Assembly: GCA_024364735.1 (NCBI GenBank)
Contig: JAGFNQ010001614.1
Location: 869,756 to 933,755, forward strand
Reading direction: 5' to 3'
DNA from: Boesenbergia rotunda
Lineage: Eukaryota > Streptophyta > Magnoliopsida > Zingiberales > Zingiberaceae
DNA length: 64,000 nucleotides
Both the position numbers and the translations under genes were made by a program. The notes under the pieces were generated by a model that made no database searches, was not told where the DNA came from, and was given only the letters and a program-made list of their open reading frames with translations. Positions 1 through 9,958 of this stretch are shown here, in pieces. Position 1 is the stretch's first letter. The number at the start of each line of letters is the position of its first letter.

Positions 1-125
1 TTCGGAGCAGAGGGTCGTCGTCGGCGCTAGAATGTCGAGAACGGAGTTTGCCGGAGCAAAGCACTTGAATGAAGAGCTTGGAAGCATTGAAAAAAGTGAT
101 TTCGAAGCCTTAGGGGTCAAACCCC

Positions 126-133
126 TTTTATAC
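126..133 (-). promoter_or_regulatory. Putative TATA box of L1 LTR
   Basis: On the minus strand it reads TATAAAAGGGG, followed by a short GGGGTnnnACCCC-type inverted repeat. The same arrangement occurs in other L1 copies (48794-48800 minus, 10708-10717 plus). Position in the LTR middle fits a U3 core promoter. No transcript data are available. Confidence 0.5.
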
Positions 134-720
134 TGCTCCTGGGGGCACTTGGGACGTCGGGGGCGCCTGACACGTGCCTTCGGATCCGAAAACCTTTATC
201 CGAAGCTTGGTCAGCGCTTATCCCCTTCGAATCGGTTCTGGAGCTGATGGGAGCGCCCGGGACGTTGGGGACGCCCCGGTTGACTTGGTCCGCTGGCTTC
301 TTGGTTGAGTTTGCTTCGATCACAGTTTGGCTTTGACCCAGGGCGCCCGGGACCATCAGGGCGCTTGGCCCAGTAAGCTTTCGAAGCGATTCTTGCTTAA
401 CTGCTCGTTTGGCTTTGACCTTGGGCGCCCGAGACCTCCCGGGCGCCTAGCCCAGCTGCTGCCCCTCTCCTTTGGGGCGTTCTGAGCTGCAGAAACACAT
501 TCCTTTGGTCCCTGCATCCAAGGTTAGTTCCACAATAAACAAGGCAAGAATGTTACTTAGTTTTTACAGTCGTAGCTGTCTTGGTTCTGACTTCGGGTCT
601 CCCAAATAGAACCCTAGGTTGAACCGACACCTACTGTTCCCTCGACGGGAAACGCATCCTCACCTACTCCTCTTAGGAGAGTTTACCTTTTGCCAACCGG
701 CTCCTCCGGTTGGACTTTTG

Positions 721-990
721 CCCAGCAGTCCTTCGCCAGGTCTTCGATATCCAGCAGCCCTTCGCCAGGTGCCTAGCTGCCCTTCGCCAGGTCTTTGGTA
801 CCTAGCAGTCCTTCGCCAGGTGTTCAACTCCTAGCAGCCCTTCGCTAGGTGCCTAGCAGTCCTTCGTCAGGTCTTCAATGCCTAGCAGTCCTTCACTAGG
901 TGCCTAGCAGTCCTTCGCTAGGTTTTCGGTGCCTAGCAGCCCTTCGCTAGGTCTTCGGTGCCTAGCTGCCCTTCGCCAGGATTTCTTGCC
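721..990 (-). repeat. Stem-loop repeat array in L1 LTR
   Basis: About ten units of roughly 20 to 30 bases read, on the minus strand, CCTAGCGAAGGnnTGCTAGG or variants with CCTGGC on one arm. Units are separated by short spacers such as CACC and GAAGACC. The best units form 6-bp stems around a GAAGGnnT loop; several units here have decayed arms. It is equivalent to 60684-60935 in E8. Confidence 0.7.
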
Positions 991-1111
991 TAGTGTACCT
1001 AGGACTTTTCCTACACACTTAAGTAATATCGTTAGAGCACAAATAGTACATAACTTTGAATCCTTTGCCAATATCAAAACAAGGTTCGATATGGTGCTTC
1101 CTGCACCAACA

Positions 1112-1126
1112 ATCTCCCCCTTTTTG
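1112..1126 (-). other. Polypurine tract of E1
   Basis: The + strand reads ATCTCCCCCTTTTT directly next to the 3' LTR end, so the element strand carries AAAAAGGGGGAGAT. This is the expected plus-strand priming site for reverse transcription. E7 has a near-identical tract at 52281. Confidence 0.8.
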
Positions 1127-3640
1127 AATTATGTCAACACAATTCAAAGTTAAGTAAAAAATTATAACAGTTTAAGCAAGACAGTTAAGACCAAATTAAA
1201 TATAGCAATTTTGAATAGTAAAAATTATAACAGTTTAAGCAAGACAGTTAAGACCAATCAATTTGAGCAGAGAGAAAAAAACCAGTGTAGTTTTGAACTG
1301 GAAAAAAAAATTTATTTTCCCTGCAACCCTGAAGTATTGTGTTATAAAACACTTAACTTTGACCTTTCCTCCCCCTTGACATATATCAAAAAAAATTTCA
1401 TGGATGAACAAAATATCTAAGAGGGATTTTTGAGTTTTTCTAAAATAACTTTAAGTAATGGATTTCACAATTTCCCAAAAACATAGTTGTCAAGAAAAAC
1501 TTTAAGTAATGGATTTCATAATTTTTTCAAAATGATGTTCAACGTAATGGATGTTCTAAAAATGCATGAAGCTCCCCCTTAATGTGACAACTCTTCTCCT
1601 TATATTTTAGAATATTTTTAAAAAAACTTGCAAAAGCTTGCAACATAATTTTCAAGAAAAACTTAACAGTAGCTTATTTAGCCAACATTTTGAAAACAAA
1701 TTTCCTTTAAAAAGTTTCAACTTTTGCACACGTAGAAAAATTTCTTTGGAACATATTTTGTGCATTTAAAACTATTTTTAAAAAAAATCTTTAAATGGAC
1801 AAGTTTTTGCCAAAACAAAGATTTGTTTACTAAGAAAATTTTACTTAGAAACATTTGCCAAAAATTTTCAAAGGTTTTGCTCAGACAAACTTTGTTTACT
1901 AAGGAAAATTTTACTTAGGAATAAAACTATTTTCAAAATAAATGCACTTAGAGAATTTTGAAGTTCTTTAGAAATTTTGAAAGTACTTTGAAAAATGCTT
2001 AGACCAATTTTAAAGCACTTAGAAATACTTAGCTTTTTGTGAAAATGAGAAAAAAAATTTCTCTCTCTTTTCTATTTCTCTCCCCCTTGGTTATATATCA
2101 ATAAGGAGCTTTTGAAAGAAGATTTCAGAAAAAAAAATGTGTGTATCAGAGCTTATGAGTTTTGAAAATAAAAATACTTAGTATAATTCTGAAAGTATAG
2201 CGAGCAGCTTAAATTGTACCAAAGAAAAACTCCACTTTGAAAAGTATTGTGAATTTTAAAAAAATATTTTGTATTTGTAGGCAAGTCTTTAGAAAATTCA
2301 CGCACTTAGAACACTATTGCCTTAGAAAAACTTTCATTTAGAAATGATTTTTCAAAAGATTGCTCTCATAAAAGTATTTTTATTTAACAAATAGTACATT
2401 TGGAAGAATACTAAAAAAATGTTATGCAAAAGAAAATTTGAAACACATTTTCACTTTGAAAAAGATTGAAAAAATTGTTCTTTGAAACATGTTTAGTATT
2501 ACACTTAAAAAAAATATTCGTACTTTGTAAACATTAGTGCTTTGAAAAAGTATTAGTACTTTTGAACAATGTTATTTTGAAAACATAATACTCTACTTGA
2601 CTTGGTTTCTTTTCCAGTCTGACACAATCCTAGGAAACCTTGTTAACTACAAGGACATTTTCTTAAGTGTCCTGGAAATTTTTCAAACTCAAGTAAATAT
2701 AATTTCAAAGAGTATTTCAAAACAATTTTGTAAGCCACAAAAGTTTTGAAAAATAGTATTTTGAAAGATAAATTACTTATACTTTTAACAGGATTTTGAA
2801 AATATAGTGCATGAAAACATATTATTTTGAAATGTTTAATAACTCTTTTAATTTGACCTCCCCCTAAACTTGACTCAGTCCTAGGAAGCTTGTTGACCAC
2901 AAGTCCTCTTCCTCTGAGCCCTTAGGATTTGGTTCAGATCAAAAGAATTATCTAATAAAAGTAATTGTCAGAAAAAAATTTTGAAAAATAATATTCAGAT
3001 AGTTTTCTTTTTGAATTAGACTCCCCCTAAGTTTGACACATCCTAGGAGTCCTTGTTGATCATGAAGAAGATCTCCTCTATGTCTTTAGGGTTTATCAAT
3101 ATTAGAAGAACACTTTTGAACAACCTTTTGAGTATGATAATTTTCAAGGAGATAAATTTTTGAAAACTCAATTTTGGAATAATAACACAGTTTTGAAAAA
3201 AAAAATATTTTGAAATGATAATAATTCTTCAAAGAGATAGTAATATACCACGATTTTTGAACCAATTTTGGAAAATCTTATTTTGAAATGTTAATAAGTT
3301 TTAGAGCACAAGGTTTTAGAAAAATCTGAATTTTTCAAAAAAAAAAACTCCCCCTGTATCTGACACTGTCTGACTTTATCTAGGTACCTTAAGGAACTTC
3401 AGTGTTGACCAGGTTTGACTATGTTGACTAGGGTTTGACTATGTTGACTATGTTTGACCAATCAATGATTAAATCAAAACAAGCCCTAGACTCTATTCAT
3501 TGTGATATTTGACATGAAATTCAAAAAAATGTTAGAAATGAAAAAGTAGGGTACAGTACAATAAATTGACAAAACAAAATAGAGATAAGTTTGAATAACT
3601 TTTGCAAACCTTTTTATTTAAAAGGATAGTGAATTATGCT
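1127..3640 (-). other. AT-rich noncoding tract of E1 with repeated PPT-like motifs
   Basis: About 2.5 kb with no credible coding region. It consists of degenerate repeats built from ACTTAGAAA, TTTTGAAAA and similar words. At least six further CTCCCCCT tracts occur near 1370, 1575, 2090, 2860, 3022 and 3347, most followed within about ten bases by a TTGACA- or TATATC-like word. On the element strand these are purine tracts like the true PPT. E7 has a shorter equivalent region (52296-53568). Confidence 0.65.
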
Positions 3641-4147
3641 TTTAGGTCCTAGATATCTCACCCAGTTCTACGTGATCAAACATGTTAACCTTATGGGTTT
3701 TGTGAGATAAATATTTTAATTTTGAGAAAAATGGTTAATTTTATTGATTTTGAAAAATGTGTTAAATCTAAGATTTAATTGAAGTTTGTGTTAGATTCAA
3801 ATCTAACAATAGTAAAGTGAATTTGATTTTCAGTAATTGGCTTCTAGGTCTTGGCGAGGCACTAGGCCTTCTTTGACCGTAGCCTTATTGGATTATCAAT
3901 CCTTTCCTTAACAAAGCCTTTTATAGAAAATTCATCTTCAAGTTACTTCTTGAAAGATTTTGGTCTAACTAGTTTGGGTCTTGGATCGGTAGCTTCGGCT
4001 AGTTCCACCATGAAGGTTTCCCTAACGTACTATCATCTCACCTCCACCCAATATTATGTTGTTCAAATTTCAATTAAATCATTTCAGTCCTTAAACTAAC
4101 CAATCCTAATTCTAAGCAAAAAAAACATAAGCGAGAAAAGTAATCAT
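3641..4147 (-). other. Gag-pol spacer remnant of E1
   Basis: The sequence from about 3650 to 4105 is recognisably the same as 56740-57230 of E7 and the end of the window in E8. It includes the shared stretch GTTAACCTTATGGGTTTTGTGAGA and the GTACTATCATCTCACCTCC stretch. In E7 this lies between gag and pol. In E1 it borders the 3' noncoding tract directly, which places the pol deletion at its left edge. Confidence 0.65.
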
Positions 4148-4922
4148 CTAAGTCACGTCATAATCGTAATAATATTCTGGATTTTCAAAATCAGCAATAT
4201 TACGAATTAAATTTTCATATGAATTAAAGTTACCCATCTTTCTTTTGCTTGACTGTTTTTTTGGCATTTTGTAGTGGTCGCGAGCCATTCGGACCTGCTT
4301 CCGATGATCCCCTTCTTCGTCGTCAGATTCTGAGTCTGAGTCGGACTTAGGTACTGGTTGAGCCCTCTTTTATAGTTTTCTTGGAGTTTTCCCTGCAATA
4401 GAATTTACACCTTCCTCGACCATTACAATATCTGTTTGATTATTTAGTTCTAATTTTGAAAAGAATTTAAAATCATTGCCATCTCAGTCAATTCGTCTTC
4501 TAAATCTGGCTTGGATTCGGGTTCAGACTCTGACTCGGCTGTTTGTGCTTGGACTGAGAGTGCAAGATAACTTACTTGATCTTCTTCTTCATTAGAGATC
4601 TCTTGATGAAGGTTGATCAATTTTTCCCAAATCTCTCTAGCACATCTGAATGGACCTACTAGTTCGAGTTGCTCCTTGGTTAGGCCACATTGTAAGATTG
4701 TTGTTGCTCTTGCATCGGGCTCGATTTGTTTGAGGGTTTGTTCATCTAGTTTGTCTCACTCGATTGATAACTCATCTTCTACGGGAAAAGAGAATCCAGT
4801 TTCGATGATCTGCCATACGTCCATGTGGGCCTTCAGAAGAGACTCCATTTTACTTCACCAAAAATTGAAGTTCTCGCCGGAGAATAGCGGTGGACGGGCA
4901 TTGTTCCACTCTTGGTCGGCCA
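4148..4922 (-). pseudogene. Broken gag of E1
   Basis: Reading from the ATG at 4922 on the minus strand gives MADQEWNNARPPLFSGENF, matching the gag starts of E7 and E8 (ARPPLFSGEDFSYWKSRM). In-frame TGA codons replace conserved tryptophans (FNFW*SKM and IE*DKLD). The capsid-like segment LQCGLTKEQLELVGPFRCA is readable. Further on, frame shifts occur and an acidic run SDSDSESDDEEGD is visible, equivalent to the acidic run of E8. The CCHC zinc knuckle present in E7 and E8 is missing. The frame ends with an odd tail NPEYYYDYDVT before TAG at 4148. Gag would form the virus-like particle; this copy cannot encode an intact one. Confidence 0.75.
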
Positions 4923-5452
4923 TTAAGTTTAAACCTCGTACACACAAGAAATAACAAAAATGTACCAAGACTTGGTCTTGGATTAGTAGTGCGGGAGAGA
5001 AAAAAATAGCCTAACAAAAATATTGCACGAATTTTGAGGCGGAAATAATGATAAAATAAAAAAAATTTGATAAATTTTTGAAAATGTTGGCTTTATCAAT
5101 TCTAATTAAAGATGAAAAAGTAAGACTTCAATGTTTGGGAGAAAATTTGCTCGGATTAAGGTAGCACGAATTTCAGAAAAAAAATATTAAAATAATAGAA
5201 AAAAAAGTTTATGACAAATTTTCAAAAATTGATCGTTTTATCAATTCTGACTTATGGTGAAAAAAATATGAATTCAAAATTGAAAAAAACGTAAGAATAT
5301 TTTAAACCCACCCACGGATATTATTTATTTGAAATAAAGATCGAGTGGTGTTGCACCAACCTTGATTAACGAGAAAGATTAAAAAAGATAAAATAATTTT
5401 GAAAATCCGAAAAACTCTTAAATTGGTGGTTGCGCCAAATTTGAGCTTCCCC
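4923..5452 (-). other. 5' leader of E1
   Basis: AT-rich sequence of about 530 bases between the primer-binding site and the gag start. It contains a duplicated segment (around 5030-5110 and 5160-5240) and the element-typical words TTGGTGCAAC and CCAAGACCAAGTC, which also occur in the E7 and E8 leaders. No gene is visible. Confidence 0.6.
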
Positions 5453-5464
5453 GCTCTGATACCA
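5453..5464 (-). other. Primer-binding site of E1 (tRNA-iMet type)
   Basis: The + strand reads GCTCTGATACCA, complement of TGGTATCAGAGC, two bases from the LTR start at 5467. This is the usual initiator-methionine tRNA primer site of plant LTR retrotransposons. Confidence 0.9.
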
Positions 5465-5466
5465 CT

Positions 5467-5770
5467 TGTTGGATCGAGTAAACACGATAGGGGGGTGAAT
5501 ATCGTGAAAACCTTTCGGATTAAAAAGAGAAAGTACGCAGCAGAATTTAAACAAAAACACACACACAGAACTCAAGTAGTTTTACTTGGTTCGGAGTCGC
5601 GTTCGGCTCCTACTCCAAGGCCTACGGTCCTTGACCGTTTACTGTGGGCAATTCTATAGTAGCGCAAAAGTTTACAGAAATTGTTACAATATTAGTGCAG
5701 TAAGTAAACAAGTATACTCTTCGTTACCGACGCCCGGTGTGGATCGTTCTTCGAAGCAGAGGGTTGTCGT
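5467..5770 (-). repeat. L1 LTR fragment, 5' LTR of E1
   Basis: It starts TGTTGGATCGAG next to the primer-binding site and includes the motif GGGGGGTGAATATCGTGA seen in all L1 copies. It is cut at 5770 by an L2 LTR. The last five bases, GTCGT, are the probable left target-site duplication of that insertion. Confidence 0.85.
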
Positions 5771-6812
5771 TGTTGGTGACGAGATGGCTAGAGAGGGGGG
5801 GTGAATATAGCCAACACTTTCTCTTTGAGAACTTAGCAAGTTTTCTGCACTTAGCTTATCAGTAGCACAGCGAAAGAAGCAAAGGAAAACCAAAACAGTG
5901 CAGTAAACTAAAAACAAAGATGAAAGCTAACAACCACAGCTACCAAGATCGCTAACAAGAGAGTTTACAAGGTTCGGGGATAACTTGCCCCTACTCCTTG
6001 GCGTGCCCTTAAGGTGGGCGATCCCTTGATCGTCGGCAGATCAAGCCCCGGTGATCACCGGATATAAAGCAACCTCCTTCTCGGTGGAGAAATCTCTCCA
6101 CAGCGTTTCAATCAGATAAATGTTTAAGCTCAATGAAACAACAAGAAATATCTTACTCAAACACCCAACAAAGAGAAGAACGCAGCAAGCTTCCCTGAGC
6201 TCCACCCAGTGGCGATCTCACGCAAGAACCCTTCTTCGTGTCTTCCCACTGTCGGACTCCAAGCCTCTCGTTCTCTCCTTCAAGTGCTCGAGTAATGGAT
6301 GATTGCTTCTCGATAGCTTGCTCAGAATGATGGAAACTTCAAGAACACAGCAAGCTTGATGTGGAGAACTCAAGGCACAGGAACTCAAGAACACAAGCTG
6401 TAAGCTTTCGAACGTTTCTCTGCTTCCACCAAGCTGTCTCCCGTTCCTTTTTGTTTCTCCACCAAGCATCAAGTGACCTCATCTCCAGCAGCCTCCAGCT
6501 GCCTCACTGCCAACGCCAGCTACACTGAACCCTTACTGAACTTCCTGAGCTCCCTCAGCCAAGCTTCAGTCAGCGGCTTCAGTCCTGCAGCTCCAGCCGT
6601 TGCAACCTGAGATGAGAAATGGACAAACCTGCTCCAAGGAAAGCCTCCATTGACTTCTCCTTAAGTGTTTGAATCCTCCCCTGTCACCTGCAGCTTAGTC
6701 AGAATATTAGAGCAGTATATCACACAGTAAATCAAGTATCAGAGGCAACCATCAGTGAATCGGATACGGTCAGACACGATCAGAGCGTCTGACAGTGCAA
6801 TTTGAATTAAAG

Positions 6813-7482
6813 TGATCGGTCACCCGACCGATCAGAGCGACTCCTGATCGGTCACCAGACCGATTAGGCTAGGTCCAGACCGATCAGGCTAGAGCCTAAT
6901 CGGTCCCCAACACTCAATCAGAAATCGCGATTTCTTTGTGACTTCTCCTGGATCGATCACCGGACCGATCCCAGGTTGTGGATCGATCACCCGAACGATC
7001 CACTCATTTCTTGGGCGATTTCTGAGCTTCGTAGTCCAGACCTCCTGATCGGTCATCAGACCGATCAGACAGCCTCCTGATCGGTCACCAGACCGATCAG
7101 ATCATGACCAGACCGATCAGGCTCCGTCTTGATCGATCATAGAGAGGAACCTGCGACGCTTGATCGTTCTCCGGAACGATCTGCACAGTGATCCTGATCG
7201 GTCACCCGATCGATCAGGAGCAGTTCAGCAGGGGAACTCAACCTCACTGCTCGCTCCCTGATCGGTCACCAGACCGATCAGGAGCCAGTCAATGGGTGAA
7301 ATGCATACTCCCTGATCGGTCACTAGATCGATCAGGAGCAGCACAGTAGGTTCCCAACCTCACTGTGTGCTCCCTGATCGGTCACCCGACCGATCAGTCA
7401 TCGCTGGATCGGTCACCAGACCGATCCACGAAGGAGAAGCGTGCCAGAATCCCTGATAGATCACCAGACCGATCCAGGGACT
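6813..7482 (-). repeat. GATCGGTC/GACCGATC palindrome array in L2
   Basis: More than a dozen copies of the pattern TGATCGGTC-ACC(A/C)-GACCGATCA occur, each a 9 to 10 bp inverted repeat with a 4-base centre. They are separated by 20 to 60 bases of unrelated sequence. Some copies are degenerate. The same block appears in the other L2 copy at 31260-31910. Confidence 0.85.
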
Positions 7483-7489
7483 CAAACTC

Positions 7490-7965
7490 AGCCCTCCAAG
7501 CTAAGTTTCCATCCACCTTAGCCCTCCAAGCTAAGGATTTTCCATCTAACTCTCCAAGTTGGGAATTTGCACCTAACCCTCCAAGTTAGGACTTTTCACC
7601 TAGCCCTCCAAGCTAGGACTTTTCACCCAACCCTTCCGAGTTAGAACTTCATCCAACCTAGCCCTCCAAGCTAGGCACCTGACCCTCCAAGCCATGACTT
7701 TTTCACCTAATTCTCCAGGATGGGAATTTGCACCTAACCCTCCAAGTTAGGACTTTTCACCTAGCCCTCCAAGCTAGGACTTTTCACCCAACCTTTCCGA
7801 ATTAGGACTTTTCCAACACCTAGCCCTCCAAGCTAGGACTTTTCAACACCTAACCCTCCAGGTTAGGATTTTCCAGCACCTAGCCCTCCAGACTAGGATT
7901 TCAACACCTAACCCTCCAGGTTAGGATTTTCCAACACCTAGCCTTCCAGACTAGGATTTTCCATA
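7490..7965 (-). repeat. Stem-loop repeat array in L2
   Basis: Repeated units such as CCTAGCCCTCCAAGCTAGG and CCTAACCCTCCAAGTTAGG, spaced by ACTTTTCA or similar. The arms change together (CCTAGC with GCTAGG, CCTAAC with GTTAGG). The array repeats in the other L2 copy at 30870-31255. Confidence 0.8.
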
Positions 7966-8072
7966 CCATGCCTGATCCCTGATCAGGACTTAATCATAAT
8001 CAATAATCATCCACCTAAACTTAAATCGGTGTCACACCAAAACAACAATCAGGGCCAGACTGCATCAACAGT

Positions 8073-8073
8073 N
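8073..8073. other. Single N: probable collapsed assembly gap
   Basis: One ambiguous base lies exactly where the sequence changes from the L2 LTR flank (two bases, GT) to the middle of an unrelated copia pol. Neither element continues across it. Reading: a gap of unknown size reduced to one N, or a misjoin. Confidence 0.7.
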
Positions 8074-9953
8074 CATATACCCGTTTTGAGAAGCTAGCAT
8101 CCTCTCGAGACTTATATGGAAACACATACTAGAAGAATGAGATATTTCTTGACTATATTATTGAGTTCTTATGTATATCCGATAATTGTGACACATATAC
8201 ACAAAACCGATATACACTACTGTTATGTGTATATCCGATAAATACACAATCAATAATTTTTGGGTCTATCTTAATTCTTTTCGGATTAGGCACCAAAACT
8301 TTGGCAAGACACTCCCACACTCGCAAATATTTATAGGATGGTCGTCTTCCATTCTATAACTCATAAGGGCTCTTATCTATTTTCTTATGAGGAACCTTAT
8401 TTAAAAGGTAATTAGCTATTAACATAACTTCCCCCCATACGGAGTCTGATAGTCCAAAGCTCATTAGAAAAGTATTCATCATCTCCTTAAGAGTTTGATT
8501 CTTTCGCTTAGTAACTCCATTCTTTTGAGGAGTATAAGGAGTTATTGTTTTGTGTCTGATCCCATGTTTAGCACACAACTTGGCAAATGGTGATACATAT
8601 TTACCACCTCGGTCACTTCAAACCACCTTAATCTTCTTATTAAGTTGATGTTCAACCTTATTTTTGAAGAGAATGAATTTCTCTATAGTTTCATCCTTAC
8701 TTTTAAGTAGATACACATAACAATATTTTGTGTTGTCATCTACAAAAGTAATAAAGTACCTATTCCCAGCAAGTGTCGGTGTACTTTTTAGGTCACATAC
8801 GTCGGTGTGAATTAGGTCGAGTGGTTCGTTGCTTCTTTCAACGTGTTGAAAAGATGACCTAGTCAATTTCGCTTCAACACAAGTCTCACACTTGTATTTT
8901 GAGTCAAGGTAGAATACAGGTATACTTTGCAGGTTTATTAAGCTACGCAACACATCGTAGTTCACATATTCTAGTCTACCATACCATAAACATGAAGACT
9001 CAAACATATAAGTGGAAGAGCTCTCAATTTTATTTATCTTAGGCCTAATGGCCATTACACTTAGCTTAAAAAGCCCATTAAATACATAGCCCTTTTCTAC
9101 AAACATTCCATTCTTAGATAGTACAACTCTATTCGACTCAAACATAATGCGAAAGTCATACTTGCTTAATAATGACTCGAACACTAGATTCTTTCAAATC
9201 TCCGAAACATACAATACATTGTTTAGAGTAAGGTCCTTGCCCGAGGTTATCTTCAGCACCACTTTTCCTTGGCCCATGACATCCGAGGTTGCTGAGTTCC
9301 CCATAAATAGCTTATATCTACTAATTTCTTCAAAGTTGTGGAGCAGTTCCTTATTGCAGCACACATGTCTGGTGGCACCAGTATCGATCCACTATTGTCA
9401 TGAGTTTGAACCCACCAAGTTCAATTCGGAGACCATGGCACAGAGGTCATACATTTCTAGTCCCTCGTCAAGATTGACCTCCTATTTCTTCTTTGATATT
9501 TTGCATTATAAAGATTTGTGATCAACTCGGCCACAGTTGTAACACTTCCCAGAAAACTTCTTGCTTATGCCTCCTTTGGGTCCCATCTTGGAAGATTTGG
9601 AATACTTCCATTTTAAGCTTTGGCCATGCTCGACCATGTTGGCTTTCATAGTAGCCTGAGAGAACAACTTTCTCTTTGAACCCTTGATGTCTTCTTCGAT
9701 GCGAAGTCTAACAACGAGTTCCTCCACGTTCATCTCCATCCGCTTGTGCTTCAAGTAGTTCTTGAAATCCTTCTAGCTGGGAGGTAGTTTCTCAATGATT
9801 GCTGCTACCTGAAAGGTTTCACTCAGAACCATACCTTCTGAGCGGATCTCGTGTAGGATCACCTGATGCTTCTGGACTTGGCCGATCACCATCTTGGAGT
9901 ACACCATTTTGTAGTCTAGGAATCGACCCACGATGAACTTCTTAACCCTACAT
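8074..9953 (-). pseudogene. E2: broken copia gag-protease-integrase, minus strand
   Basis: In coding order: gag tail (EGMVLSETFQVAAIIEKLPPS, about 9773-9860), CCHC knuckle start KCYNCGRVDHK (about 9512-9545), aspartic protease motif WIDTGATRHVC (about 9360-9400), pre-integrase region (WYGRLEYVNYD), then integrase with HTDVCD, SDRGG and PQKNGVTKRKNQT. In copia integrases the last motif normally carries the catalytic Glu (NGVAERKNR); here it is Lys. Several stops and frameshifts occur. The frame fades at the N (8073) just after CVFIGY, so reverse transcriptase and RNase H are absent. The sequence resembles the Ale/Retrofit type; lineage is an inference. Confidence 0.8.
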
Positions 9954-9958
9954 CCTCT
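9954..9958. repeat. Left target-site duplication of solo L1 LTR
   Basis: CCTCT here matches CCTCC at 11121-11125 with one mismatch, bracketing the LTR at 9959-11120. The gag reading of E2 resumes on the other side. Confidence 0.75.

Larger units (their letters stand above)
1..1111 (-). repeat. L1 LTR, 3' LTR of E1 (partial)
   Basis: In + orientation it ends CCTGCACCAACA at 1111, followed directly by a pyrimidine run that is the complement of a polypurine tract. That is the signature of a reversed 3' LTR. It matches the E8 5' LTR (60572-61954) read in reverse: GGCGCC-rich block, a CCAACCGG stem-loop near 695 and an array of CCTTCGCTAGG-type units. The far end of this LTR lies before the window. 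Confidence 0.85.
1..5770 (-). mobile_element. E1: pol-less Sirevirus-like copia element, minus strand
   Basis: Read on the minus strand the order is 5' LTR piece (5467-5770), primer-binding site, leader, broken gag (4148-4922), a short gag-pol spacer remnant, a long AT-rich noncoding tract, polypurine tract and 3' LTR (1-1111, cut by the window edge). No protease, integrase or reverse transcriptase homology is visible anywhere inside, whereas the related E7 has a full pol between the equivalent flanks. E1 therefore looks like an internally deleted, non-autonomous derivative that would need proteins from a relative. The 5' LTR is interrupted at 5770 by an L2 LTR and does not resume in the window. 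Lineage is inferred from similarity of gag and LTR to E7 and E8. Confidence 0.75.
5771..8070 (-). repeat. L2 LTR, apparently complete (2300 bp)
   Basis: It begins TGTTGGTGACGAG and ends GACTGCATCAACA in + orientation, with TG...CA termini. The copy at 30717 is the same family in the opposite orientation. Left flank is GTCGT; the right flank reads GT and is then broken by the N at 8073, so the second copy of the duplication may be truncated by an assembly gap. No primer site or polypurine tract adjoins it, so it is probably a solo LTR. It holds a GATCGGTC palindrome block (6813-7482) and a stem-loop array (7490-7965). Confidence 0.8.

Noticed and set aside
5399..5804. Overlapping plus-strand reading frames of 70 to 86 codons
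   Set aside because: They lie across the leader, primer site and LTR of E1, have no recognisable domain and are shadows.
6813..7482. Bacterial-type operator cluster or integron-like repeats
   Set aside because: The block is part of an L2 LTR with TG...CA ends and a second copy elsewhere in the window.
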